Part shown: positions 38,535 through 47,463 of the stretch, piece after piece
Position numbering within the stretch: the first letter of the stretch is position 1
Layout: the number at the start of each line of letters is the position of its first letter
Source of the DNA: Gammaproteobacteria bacterium CG_4_10_14_0_2_um_filter_38_22
GTDB taxonomy: Bacteria > Pseudomonadota > Gammaproteobacteria > Coxiellales > Coxiellaceae
Assembly (NCBI GenBank): GCA_002793195.1
Contig: PFPT01000047.1
Coordinates: 1-57,138 of the forward strand
Length of the DNA stretch: 57,138 bases
Direction: 5' to 3'
Notes under the pieces: model-generated
Seen by the model: only the letters and a program-made list of their open reading frames with translations
What the model was told of the DNA's origin: nothing
Database searches by the model: none
Made by a program: the position numbers and the translations under genes

Positions 38535-41099
38535 TTGAAAAGTATTCACCTTTTGAGTGCGATCATCACGATCACGGGCACACTATTTTGCAATACGATT
38601 TTTGCCGCATCATCAAAATGGGATGATCAAAAAACAATTGCTGATGCACTGGGCTGGCACGCTAGCAAAAACCCCAGTCGTCAATGTCAGCTATGCGGTG
38701 GGTACTACATCGAACCCAGGTCAATCGCAGCCGTTCCCAATCCGCCCAACCCAAAAAGTGTGCCGGCAACCATCACAGCAAAAGGTCCCGTTGTTTTTCG
38801 TGCCAATGGCGTTTCTGTTTTACGAGACGATGTGGTGATCACACAACCAGGGCGTATTGTGCATGCAGATCGCGCATTGATTTATCATAATCAAAAAACT
38901 GGGAAAATTTCACACATTCACTTAATGGGGCATGTCAAAGTAGAAGAAGATGGGAAATTATTGGTTGGTCATGATGCAGAATATAACATCAGCAAGAATA
39001 CATTTACGATCAATCACGTCGCGTATCATCTCGTCGGTGAACATTTACAAATATCCAATGCAGCCAAATTCAACGCATGGGGGACTGCTAAAAAAATTCA
39101 TCGCACAAACAATGGGGTAATTGATCTCACCAATGCCACTTACTCTACTTGCCCGCCCATTGATCCTTCTTGGATTATCAGCGCAAAAACGATGCGACTG
39201 GATCATGCGTCAGGTGAAGGCTACGCTAAAAATGCCGTAGTGCGATTCAAAGGTGTTCCTATTCTTTACACCCCTTATTATTCATTTCCACTGAATGATG
39301 ACCGTAAATCTGGTATTTTGCCACCCTCAGGTGGTTATGCAACAGGACACGGATTTTATTTTTCTGTTCCTTATTACTGGAACATAGCGCCAAACTATGA
39401 TGCCATTATCACGCCGCAATGGTATTCTGATCGCGGCGTTCAGCTCAACACTTTTTTTCGCTATTTGACATCCGTTTCCGATGGATTTTTCTACACCAGT
39501 ATTTTGCCTGATGACAATGAATTTTTATCATTCAAACGAAACACGTTAAATAATTATAGAAATAATACATCAACTGACGCTGCACCTTACATTAGTCAAT
39601 TAAATAGCGACCATCGCTATCGTGGCTTTTTTGATTTTGAAAATCATGTTGAATTTAATCAGTTCTGGAGTGGCAAATTTTACGCGCGATACGTCACGGA
39701 CCCGTATTTCGCTGAAGACTTTCAATCTGAATATTTAGGACAAAACACCAATCAAGTGCCCAGTCTTATGGAACTGGACTATCAAGGCACACATTGGGAT
39801 GATACTTTTTTAGTGCAATCGTATCAAACACTGCATCCAATCGACCAAATTTTATCACCCGCACAAAATCAATACACGCGTTTACCTGAAATAAATTTTA
39901 ATGCGGCCTACCCTGATGCGCTGCCTCATGTGAACTTTAATTTATCCGGACAAGCAGTCAACTTTGATTACAACAGTGCGTTCACACCATTAACTTATCA
40001 AATGCCCATTGGTGGTCGATTACATATCCAACCCAGCATCAGTCGCCCATTCACTACTCCTTCACTGTTTTTAACACCAAAAATAACAACCGATATCACC
40101 AGTTATTTTGCAAGATTACCCGCAAACAACGCAGTCACACCTCGCCCCAGTTTTGATAAAACGCGCACGTTACCTATTTTTGATATTGACTCTGGCCTGT
40201 ATTTTGATCGCATTGCGCATTTTGGTGGAAAAAATTATATTCAAACATTGGAACCACGATTATTTTATTTATATACACCTTATTTAAATCAAAATAGCTA
40301 TCCCAATTTTGATACGCAGTTACTGCCGTTTTCTATCGTTAATTTATATTCACTGAATCAATTCACCGGATTTGATCGCGTACAAAATGCAAATCAATTA
40401 AGCATTGGATTAACCAGCAATATGTTACGTGCCAGTGATGCCAGCGATGTATTAAATGCGCAACTCGGCTTTATTGATTACTTCACCGATCCACGCGTTT
40501 GTTTAGCGCAAGGTTGTAATCCAAAAACTGGGTCTATCTCTCCTATCACAGGATCGTTGACTTGGAGTCCGAACGCATTATGGGCAATCAATTCACAAGC
40601 AGCCTGGGATACTACATCTCATCAAATTAATAACGCGCAACTCAACACAGAATATCGCATGGATGAACGACACATTATTGTGCTCGGTTATCAATTTGCA
40701 CATAGCAACTCAGACACCCCTTTTGATGCGTTCGGATTCAGCACAAACTCGTCCCTCATTACGGCGGGTTTAGTTTGGCCTGTAACCTTGCATTGGCACT
40801 TTTTCGGTTATACTTATTATGATTTAACCCATCATCGCCCACAAAATCAGTACGTTGGCTTGTCTTACGGTACTTGTTGTTGGGCAGTACGCGCTATCAT
40901 CGCTGATAATTTTATTGGCGCCACATCTGAAAACAGCGGCACCACCTACCAAAATCAATATTCCAGTGCTTACTACGTTGAATTTCTATTAAAAGGATTG
41001 GGTAGTGCAGGCAATCGACGCGCAGAAGATATGCTCACATCCACCTTACCCGGATTTTCAGATCTATTCTCCAATCGCGGGCATTATGGATACAGTTAA
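38535..41099 (+). CDS. lptD: LPS-assembly outer-membrane protein LptD
   Basis: LptD forms the 26-strand barrel that, with LptE, inserts LPS in the outer leaflet. The 854-aa product has a signal peptide (1-24), an N-terminal beta-jellyroll (OstA/LptA-like, about 80-200: VFRANGVSVLRDDVVITQPGRIVHADRA) and the LptD C-terminal barrel. Cys residues expected for the disulphide switch are present: an N-terminal CQLC (51, 54), a STCPP Cys and an adjacent CC pair in GTCCWAV. It starts at TTG 38535 with AAGGA at good spacing. It heads the conserved lptD-surA-pdxA-rsmA run. Confidence 0.96.
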   Translation: MKSIHLLSAIITITGTLFCNTIFAASSKWDDQKTIADALGWHASKNPSRQCQLCGGYYIEPRSIAAVPNPPNPKSVPATITAKGPVVFRANGVSVLRDDVVITQPGRIVHADRALIYHNQKTGKISHIHLMGHVKVEEDGKLLVGHDAEYNISKNTFTINHVAYHLVGEHLQISNAAKFNAWGTAKKIHRTNNGVIDLTNATYSTCPPIDPSWIISAKTMRLDHASGEGYAKNAVVRFKGVPILYTPYYSFPLNDDRKSGILPPSGGYATGHGFYFSVPYYWNIAPNYDAIITPQWYSDRGVQLNTFFRYLTSVSDGFFYTSILPDDNEFLSFKRNTLNNYRNNTSTDAAPYISQLNSDHRYRGFFDFENHVEFNQFWSGKFYARYVTDPYFAEDFQSEYLGQNTNQVPSLMELDYQGTHWDDTFLVQSYQTLHPIDQILSPAQNQYTRLPEINFNAAYPDALPHVNFNLSGQAVNFDYNSAFTPLTYQMPIGGRLHIQPSISRPFTTPSLFLTPKITTDITSYFARLPANNAVTPRPSFDKTRTLPIFDIDSGLYFDRIAHFGGKNYIQTLEPRLFYLYTPYLNQNSYPNFDTQLLPFSIVNLYSLNQFTGFDRVQNANQLSIGLTSNMLRASDASDVLNAQLGFIDYFTDPRVCLAQGCNPKTGSISPITGSLTWSPNALWAINSQAAWDTTSHQINNAQLNTEYRMDERHIIVLGYQFAHSNSDTPFDAFGFSTNSSLITAGLVWPVTLHWHFFGYTYYDLTHHRPQNQYVGLSYGTCCWAVRAIIADNFIGATSENSGTTYQNQYSSAYYVEFLLKGLGSAGNRRAEDMLTSTLPGFSDLFSNRGHYGYS

Positions 41100-41168
41100 T
41101 TTGTTTTTTAGGGGCGAGGCTTAAGTCATCTTGTACAAATAAAAGATTATTTCAATAAACAACATTCA

Positions 41169-41177
41169 TGATACAAT
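41169..41177 (+). promoter_or_regulatory. Probable extended -10 promoter of surA operon
   Basis: TGATACAAT (41169-41177) is an extended -10 element, about 30 nt before the surA coding start, in the 114-nt gap after lptD. The -35 region (TTATTT at 41147-41152) is poor, as is usual for extended -10 promoters. It would allow surA-pdxA-rsmA expression apart from lptD. Confidence 0.45.
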
Positions 41178-41213
41178 GCTCACCTTTTTGATTTGGCCAT
41201 TGTTGAGATGATT

Positions 41214-42158
41214 ATGAAAAAGATGAATGCTATTTTTTCCGTGATAATAAGTGTTTTTTTCACGCATTGTGCGATTGCAGGCACAACACAATCGCCCAAA
41301 AACACGACACCACCTTCATCCTATACATCACCTCAACATCTCAATACGGTGGTTGCTGTCGTCAATAACGAGATCATCACGCAAGATGAACTCAATGCGG
41401 CACTGTCTCAAGCATCAAACCAACTCGCCGCATCTCAGTCACCCAATGCAATAGATCAAAATAAATTGAAAAAAATGGTATTAAACCAACTTATCGATCA
41501 AAAGTTGCAATTGGAATTAGCAAAACAAGCTAATATTAAAATCAGTGACCAGCAGGTGATGCAAGCTATTCAGCATGTTGCGGAAGCGAACCACTTAACT
41601 GTCGCCGAGCTAAAAGAACGCTTATCACAAGAAGGGATGTCTTTTTCGGCATACCAAAAATTAATTCACAGGCAATTACTTGTTCATCAAGTTCAGCAAA
41701 ATGCCATTGCTTCAACAATCACCGTAACCAATCAAGACATTCAAAAAGTACGCGCGCAATATCAAGCGCAAACAAACGGACAACAAAAATTTCATATTAT
41801 CGACTTGCTTGCAAGCACAAAACAACAGGCACAACAATTTCAAGCCCGCTTAAAAAAAGGTGAAGACTTCAGCAAATTGGCGCCCAATCAAACAAAAAAT
41901 TTAGGCTGGCAAACAACAAATACATTGCCCAGTATTTTCTTAGCACAATTGGCGCACATGAAAACGGGCGATATTTCTACTGTCATTCAAGCACCCAACG
42001 GTTTTCATATTATCAAACTGGTTGGCGTGAAAGGAAATACAGCAACACTGTCAACAGCACAATTACGCAATTATGCTTACCAAATGAAATTTCAAATGGC
42101 TGCAAAAAAATGGTTAGCAACCGTACGTAAAACTGCGTACATTAAAATCACACCATGA
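41214..42158 (+). CDS. surA: Periplasmic chaperone SurA (single-parvulin form)
   Basis: SurA escorts unfolded outer-membrane proteins such as LptD to the Bam complex. From ATG 41214 the product has 314 aa: a signal peptide (1-22), a SurA N-terminal chaperone domain (about 38-160, with VAVVNNEIITQDELNAAL and the MVLNQLIDQKLQLELA helix) and one parvulin domain (about 190-280, with FHIIDLL...GFHIIKLVG). E. coli SurA (428 aa) has two parvulin domains; here the second is missing. The frame also opens from TTG 41193. Its stop overlaps the pdxA start by ATGA. Confidence 0.93.
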   Translation: MKKMNAIFSVIISVFFTHCAIAGTTQSPKNTTPPSSYTSPQHLNTVVAVVNNEIITQDELNAALSQASNQLAASQSPNAIDQNKLKKMVLNQLIDQKLQLELAKQANIKISDQQVMQAIQHVAEANHLTVAELKERLSQEGMSFSAYQKLIHRQLLVHQVQQNAIASTITVTNQDIQKVRAQYQAQTNGQQKFHIIDLLASTKQQAQQFQARLKKGEDFSKLAPNQTKNLGWQTTNTLPSIFLAQLAHMKTGDISTVIQAPNGFHIIKLVGVKGNTATLSTAQLRNYAYQMKFQMAAKKWLATVRKTAYIKITP

Positions 42159-43090
42159 AACCCATCGCATTAACCATCGGCGAACCTGCTGGCATCGGTC
42201 CCGATATTATTTTGCAATTGGCACAAAAAAAACCCGAATTATTTTCATCTGAAAAAATAAGCATTATTGGCAACAAGCAATTACTGCAAGCACGCGCACG
42301 ACAACTCAATCTCACCTTGGATATCGACCAACTCTCATTACTTAATTTACCATTAGCAGAAAAGGTCATTCCTGGGGAATTAAATCCAGACAATGCAAAA
42401 TTCATCATCAATATGTTAGATACCGCCACTGAATATGCTTTGCAAAAAAAAGTCGCCGCTGTTGTCACGGCCCCTATTCATAAAGGGGTAATCAATGATG
42501 CTGGATTTGCTTTCAAAGGTCACACTGATTTTTTTTCACATAAAACACAATCTAAAACAGTCATGATGTTAATGACAAACACATTAAAAGTAGCCTTGCT
42601 AACAGACCATATCCCCTTGCGAGCCGTTTCAGATTTCATCACAGAAAAAAATATCACAGACTGTTTGAACATTATTATTCACGATTTTCAAATGCGTCTA
42701 AAGATAAAAAGTCCACGCATCGTCGTTTGCGGATTAAACCCGCATGCAGGCGAAAGCGGTTACTTGGGCAGCGAAGAAAAAAACATCCTGATTCCTGCTT
42801 TAAAACAATGTCGTGAGCAAGGTCATCTCATTATTGGACCTATTGGAGCAGATGTTGCTTTCACCAAAAAATATCGCGATCAAGCGGATGTGATTCTTGC
42901 AATGTATCATGACCAAGGATTGCCTGTGATTAAATATAGTGGATTTTCTGATGCAATCAATGTGACATTAGGCTTACCTTTTGTTCGCACTTCGGTTGAC
43001 CACGGCACCGCACTTGATATTGCGGGCAGCGGGTTAGCTGATACAACCAGCTTAGAAAATGCCATTGTGTTTGCGAGGACGTTATCATGA
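42155..43090 (+). CDS. pdxA: 4-hydroxythreonine-4-phosphate dehydrogenase
   Basis: PdxA oxidises 4-phosphohydroxy-L-threonine in the DXP-dependent route to vitamin B6. The 311-aa product has the family N-terminus IALTIGEPAGIGPDII, the substrate/metal residues in APIHKGVINDAG and GHTDFF, NPHAGESG, the metal His in AMYHDQGLP and GLPFVRTSVDHGTALDIAG. All metal-binding His are present. It overlaps surA and rsmA by 4 nt each (ATGA), so the three are translationally coupled as in many gammaproteobacteria. Confidence 0.96.
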   Translation: MKPIALTIGEPAGIGPDIILQLAQKKPELFSSEKISIIGNKQLLQARARQLNLTLDIDQLSLLNLPLAEKVIPGELNPDNAKFIINMLDTATEYALQKKVAAVVTAPIHKGVINDAGFAFKGHTDFFSHKTQSKTVMMLMTNTLKVALLTDHIPLRAVSDFITEKNITDCLNIIIHDFQMRLKIKSPRIVVCGLNPHAGESGYLGSEEKNILIPALKQCREQGHLIIGPIGADVAFTKKYRDQADVILAMYHDQGLPVIKYSGFSDAINVTLGLPFVRTSVDHGTALDIAGSGLADTTSLENAIVFARTLS

Positions 43091-43869
43091 CATCCCATCA
43101 TCCGCGTAAACGCTTTGGTCAACATTTTCTAAAAGACAGTCATGTATTACAAGAAATGATGCGATGCCTTGCGCTACAAAAAAATGACAATGTCATTGAG
43201 ATTGGCCCGGGCTTAGGCGCACTCACAACGTACTTAACCGAATCACTTGATCACTTAAATGCCGTCGAACTCGATCGTGATTTAATCACCCATCTACAAA
43301 AAAAATTTGATGCAAAAAAACTCACGATTTTTTCAGCAGACGCATTGGATTTTTCCTATTCATCACTATCAAAAAAGAAAAATGATTTACGTATTGTAGG
43401 CAATTTGCCCTACAACATTTCAACGCCTTTATTATTTAAACTATTTTTAGAAATAGATTGCATCCATGATATGCATTTCATGCTTCAAAAAGAAGTGGTC
43501 TTGCGATTAACAGCAGAAATCGGCAGTGCTGACTATGGCCGACTAAGCGTGATGTCGCAGTATTTTTGTGACAATCATTATTTGTTTGATGTTCCACCTG
43601 ATGCCTTTGATCCACCACCCAAAGTTGACTCTGCCATCGTTCGATTAACACCCAAAAAACAAATTCTCTTATCCAATAAACAATTTGATATATTTTCTAC
43701 CATTGTAAAAGAAGCATTTAATTATCGTCGAAAAAAAATAAGCAATAGTCTAAAACGTTTTATTGATGCCGATTCGCTTATTAAAATTAACATAGACCCT
43801 AATACGCGCCCACAAGACACCAGCTTGGCAGAATTTATTCGCATCAGCGAAATGATTTCGGTAGAATGA
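43087..43869 (+). CDS. rsmA: 16S rRNA (adenine1518-N6/adenine1519-N6)-dimethyltransferase
   Basis: RsmA (KsgA) dimethylates two adjacent adenines in the terminal 16S loop during small-subunit maturation. The 260-aa product shows RFGQHFLKD, motif I IEIGPGLGALT, the catalytic NLPYNIST and the C-terminal helical domain with KEAFNYRRKKISNSLK. It starts in the ATGA overlap with pdxA. Its stop overlaps the possible upstream start of the next gene. Confidence 0.97.
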   Translation: MTSHHPRKRFGQHFLKDSHVLQEMMRCLALQKNDNVIEIGPGLGALTTYLTESLDHLNAVELDRDLITHLQKKFDAKKLTIFSADALDFSYSSLSKKKNDLRIVGNLPYNISTPLLFKLFLEIDCIHDMHFMLQKEVVLRLTAEIGSADYGRLSVMSQYFCDNHYLFDVPPDAFDPPPKVDSAIVRLTPKKQILLSNKQFDIFSTIVKEAFNYRRKKISNSLKRFIDADSLIKINIDPNTRPQDTSLAEFIRISEMISVE

Positions 43870-43898
43870 TGCCGTTGCGTAACGCAAAGGACATGCCA

Positions 43899-44345
43899 AT
43901 GACAAAAAAAAATGCACTTTATAAAAATATTTTAGTAGCGCTCGATTTAACAGAACACAGCAACAGCATCATGAAACGTGCTGTACAAATCGCCAGTCAT
44001 GCAAAATCAAAATTAAATATCGCGCATGTATTAGCACATACCCCTATTCCTTATGCTGGTGAATTTTCAATACCCATTGATGTGGAAGCTGAAAATATCA
44101 TTCGTAAACAAGCTACAAAACGCTTGGCGCAGTTAGGCAAAAAATACCAGATTGAGTCTGATGCACAATATTTACTCGAAGGATCCGTGAAAACTGAAGT
44201 CACCAATCTGGCTAAAAAAATTCATGCGGATCTCATTGTCGTGGGCACACACGGACACACTGGCATTGAAGCATTGCTTGGCTCAGAAGCAAATGCTATT
44301 TTACATGCAGCAAAATGCGATGTATGGGTAATACGTATTACTTAA
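43899..44345 (+). CDS. Universal stress protein (UspA family, ATP-binding type)
   Basis: The 148-aa product is a single Usp domain: YKNILVALDLTEHS at the N-terminus, the Asp-containing HADLIVVGTHGHTGIEALLGSEANAIL (the G-x2-G-x9-G-S ATP-binding pattern) and the terminal CDVWVIRI strand. The intact pattern predicts ATP binding. AAGGA eight nt before ATG 43899 decides the start, although the frame is open to 43866, where it overlaps rsmA by ATGA. Its place inside the surA-pdxA-rsmA operon, where apaG usually sits, is unusual. The role is probably stress survival. Confidence 0.88.
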   Translation: MTKKNALYKNILVALDLTEHSNSIMKRAVQIASHAKSKLNIAHVLAHTPIPYAGEFSIPIDVEAENIIRKQATKRLAQLGKKYQIESDAQYLLEGSVKTEVTNLAKKIHADLIVVGTHGHTGIEALLGSEANAILHAAKCDVWVIRIT

Positions 44346-44364
44346 AAAACAGGGATAGCGTCTC

Positions 44365-45312
44365 ATGACTCAAGAAACAGAAAAATCAACACTCGAATAC
44401 CAATTGGTTCAGTCATTACTGTCTGAACAAAAAACGATGCGTCGCTGGAAAAATACCCGGTTTTTTATTTGGGTTTTTTTGTTTTTATTGACTCTTTTTA
44501 TTTTAATCGCGCCCAACTTTTCAGATAATACGCATGGCAGCGGCCATGCTGATAACAACTACGTTGCGCTGATTCGCTTAAATGGCGTCATTAAACCAGG
44601 TGAATCATTTTCTGCCAGAAAAGTGTTACCTGAACTAACACGTGCTTTTCGCGATAAAGCAGCAAAAGGAGTTGTCTTGTTAATTAATTCACCCGGCGGC
44701 AGCCCAGTACAAGCCTCCATCATTCACGACAAAATCATTCAACTGAAAAAAAAATATCATAAAGAAGTTATCGTGGTGGGCGAAGATACACTGGCATCTG
44801 GTGCTTACTTAGTAGCAACGGCAGCTGATAAAATTTTTGTGAACAAAGATACCGTTACTGGATCCATTGGCGTCATCATGGAAGGGTTCGGTTTTGAAAA
44901 TGCCATGGCAAAAATTGGCATCACGCGTCGTGTATTTACTGCGGGCACAAACAAAGATCGACTCGATCCCTTTGAAGCATTAAAACCACAAGATAAAGCA
45001 AAAATTAAATCTATCTTAGATGCCGTTCATCAAGATTTTGTGAATGATGTCGAGCAAGGACGCAAAGGGAAATTAAATGGTGATCCAGCAGAATTATTTT
45101 CAGGTGATTTTTGGACCGGTACACAAGCAGTTAAATTAGGTTTGGTAGATGGCACAGCAAATATCTGGCAAGCAACACAAGAAACATTTGGCACAACTCA
45201 GTATCGCGATTACTCTCCAACACCTGGTTTTTGGGAATCGGTCATGCGTGATGTCTCTACTGAATTGCATGTAAGATTAATTAATCACACGCAATTACAA
45301 GAGAAATGGTAA
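44365..45312 (+). CDS. sppA: Signal peptide peptidase SppA-like serine protease (S49)
   Basis: The product is an inner-membrane protease that degrades cleaved signal peptides. It is 315 aa, the short form with one protease domain. A TM anchor is at about 34-52. The nucleophile motif is DTLASGAYLVA (Ser about 149), the general-base Lys is in TAGTNKDRLDPF (about 195) and the conserved GSIGVIMEG lies between. AGGGAT precedes the ATG. It is the last gene before a strong terminator, so it belongs to the surA operon. Confidence 0.93.
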   Translation: MTQETEKSTLEYQLVQSLLSEQKTMRRWKNTRFFIWVFLFLLTLFILIAPNFSDNTHGSGHADNNYVALIRLNGVIKPGESFSARKVLPELTRAFRDKAAKGVVLLINSPGGSPVQASIIHDKIIQLKKKYHKEVIVVGEDTLASGAYLVATAADKIFVNKDTVTGSIGVIMEGFGFENAMAKIGITRRVFTAGTNKDRLDPFEALKPQDKAKIKSILDAVHQDFVNDVEQGRKGKLNGDPAELFSGDFWTGTQAVKLGLVDGTANIWQATQETFGTTQYRDYSPTPGFWESVMRDVSTELHVRLINHTQLQEKW

Positions 45313-45322
45313 GCATATTACG

Positions 45323-45363
45323 AATCCCGCTACACTTTTACAGTATGGCGGGATTTATTTTTT
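45323..45363 (+). terminator. Rho-independent terminator after sppA
   Basis: An 8-bp perfect stem AATCCCGC (45323-45330) / GCGGGATT (45348-45355) encloses a 17-nt loop and is followed by TATTTTTT (45356-45363). It closes the envelope operon 10 nt after the sppA stop and just before the end of the opposing 665-aa gene. Confidence 0.9.
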
Positions 45364-45366
45364 GAA

Positions 45367-47364
45367 TTATTTAAGAATCGGCGCTGATTGAGTTCCTCGC
45401 AATGGGACACCACAATCATCTTCATCACTATCTGCTTCAACTGCAAACATGCGACATGTTTGTGATTTCACAGTTGGCTGATCACAGTCATCTTCATCTG
45501 AAACAACTTCAAACGACGTGTCTTTTTGTAAAGCCATGGGTTTTTCTGCATCCGCAGTTGATGGATTCGAAAAATGCGCAGTCGAAGGATCAAAGTCACA
45601 ATCTGGAATGTTGCGACAGGCTTCTGCTTGCACCATTTTTTTCAATTTCTCTGACTCTGCTTTCAAAAAGCCAACAAAAATTTCATTTCGCAATAAGGCA
45701 ATCACAATAACAAGCACACCGTTTGGCACACCCGCAAACAAGGTCAACATATCTTTCAGCGCAGGATTATGATTGCTGACAACGTGTGTAAATTTTTGAG
45801 CATTATTGGGCAATCCCAAAAATCCAGCAAACGAAGATGCACCTGTTGCACATAAGCGACCCACTTTTGCATTTGCAAATAACGCAAATGGCGTAAAAAA
45901 ACTCAGCAAAATGGCATGCTCCTGTATGGGCTCGATGTAGGTCTGATAAAACTCGACCATCGAAGCACAACCTGTTATCACATCTTTAAACGTTAAAACA
46001 ATATCGATAGATTTCGTGGCTTTTTTTGCAACCAACAGCCAATGTTCTCTGACTATAAAATCTTGCTTCATGTTATTCACGTTATGAAATAACGCTGGCA
46101 GCGCCAATCTTAAAAACTTTTGCACAGCGGACTGTTTTAAAAAATGCATTACTTGCTCGGTGTACGTTTTATCCGGGGCTTCAATTAATTCAAACTCATC
46201 ACTTTGACTTTTTTTGATTACCTGATTATTTCTTCGCTTCTGTTTATAAAATTGTTTTCTAGCCTCAACCATGGCATCAAATTTTTTTATCACCCCAGGT
46301 ATTAATAAGTCGAGCATTTCTGCAATCATATTTCGCACTATCATCATAGGCTCATAAAAATGACGTGATACTTTTTCATCGACAGATGGCAACAATAAAT
46401 ACGGGTTTTTATTTTTTTCTGTTGGAACACTGGCATAATGCATAAGACCAATCAAATAAAACAGCGAAAGCGTGGCAAGTGGCCCGGCAATTAAACTGCT
46501 TGTCTCAGAAAAAAATAAGAAGGTATTTAGCATTATTTGTGGCAATGCCAATTCCGACAAACCCAACAATGAAAAGCTGAATTGCATCACTCGATAAGCA
46601 AGATACAATCCATTGTTAATAAAATAATGTAACAATCCTACCGCGAGAAACAATTCCGGATGTTGATGCAAATAAGCCGTACGATGACGATCACATATAT
46701 CATCATTTGCCAAACGTGCCTCAACAATAAATTGACCATTATGTGAAATACGTGATGCGACACCTAACATCCAGCCAATGTGTTCGCCCAGCACGCTCGC
46801 GTAAGCAATACCAAGCTTGCTAATTAATACGCCAATTGCGTAAGGCGTAAACTCTAAAACAGGAATCATAGATTGCTGAATAACATAGGCCAATAACGCG
46901 CGCGCTTCACCTTTTACACGACGTGCGGTTGTGCAGTTTTTTTTACAAAAATCTGAATTTGATTTAATTCTCAAATGCATTGTTGCTTTATCAAATGCTT
47001 TTGGACAAACAACAGATAATAAAGTTGAATGTGCAAAAAAACCCATTTTTTTTCGAAACAACAATGTGGATACCAAAAGATAAGACGCAGTAATGCCTAA
47101 CTTGCTCATGACTTGCCAGGCAACAGCATCATTTTCCTTGCTTTGAAATACAGATAGCATCGTTACGTGAACCCAATAAAAAAACAACATGGGTAATAAA
47201 TCAATAGCAGCAATCTGTGCCGTTTGAAAAAACAGTTGAGGCGCCTCTGGATTTGAAATTTGCATGCCAATTGAAGTAGGAATAGCGGAAACAATCTTTC
47301 TCATGTCGTAAAAAACAATCTGGCTTGACTCAGCGATACGCCACTTGGTTTTTTTATCTCGCAT
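45367..47364 (-). CDS. Large multi-spanning membrane protein of unknown function, acidic C-terminal tail
   Basis: I do not recognise a family. The 665-aa product has about seven hydrophobic spans (near 49-70, 90-104, 165-195, 240-262, 283-315, 493-512, 546-566), a basic soluble segment (about 370-395, KQFYKQKRRNNQ) and a hydrophilic tail (about 600-665) with two SDEDDC blocks, in VVSDEDDCDQ and EADSDEDDCGV. No signal peptide or catalytic motif is seen. A good ribosome site (AAGGAAAA) precedes ATG 47364. It interrupts the rsmA-apaG-apaH order. The size, membrane spans and acidic C-terminus recall Dot/Icm secreted effectors of Legionellales, but this is only a possibility. Confidence 0.75.
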   Translation of the reverse strand: MRDKKTKWRIAESSQIVFYDMRKIVSAIPTSIGMQISNPEAPQLFFQTAQIAAIDLLPMLFFYWVHVTMLSVFQSKENDAVAWQVMSKLGITASYLLVSTLLFRKKMGFFAHSTLLSVVCPKAFDKATMHLRIKSNSDFCKKNCTTARRVKGEARALLAYVIQQSMIPVLEFTPYAIGVLISKLGIAYASVLGEHIGWMLGVASRISHNGQFIVEARLANDDICDRHRTAYLHQHPELFLAVGLLHYFINNGLYLAYRVMQFSFSLLGLSELALPQIMLNTFLFFSETSSLIAGPLATLSLFYLIGLMHYASVPTEKNKNPYLLLPSVDEKVSRHFYEPMMIVRNMIAEMLDLLIPGVIKKFDAMVEARKQFYKQKRRNNQVIKKSQSDEFELIEAPDKTYTEQVMHFLKQSAVQKFLRLALPALFHNVNNMKQDFIVREHWLLVAKKATKSIDIVLTFKDVITGCASMVEFYQTYIEPIQEHAILLSFFTPFALFANAKVGRLCATGASSFAGFLGLPNNAQKFTHVVSNHNPALKDMLTLFAGVPNGVLVIVIALLRNEIFVGFLKAESEKLKKMVQAEACRNIPDCDFDPSTAHFSNPSTADAEKPMALQKDTSFEVVSDEDDCDQPTVKSQTCRMFAVEADSDEDDCGVPLRGTQSAPILK

Positions 47365-47463
47365 ATTATTTTCCTTGCGCGGCTTTTTTCTTATATTTGT
47401 ATTTTTCTTTAAAAAAGTCGAATTTTTTTATTTCCTATTTTCTTAATGCTACCATACAACACT

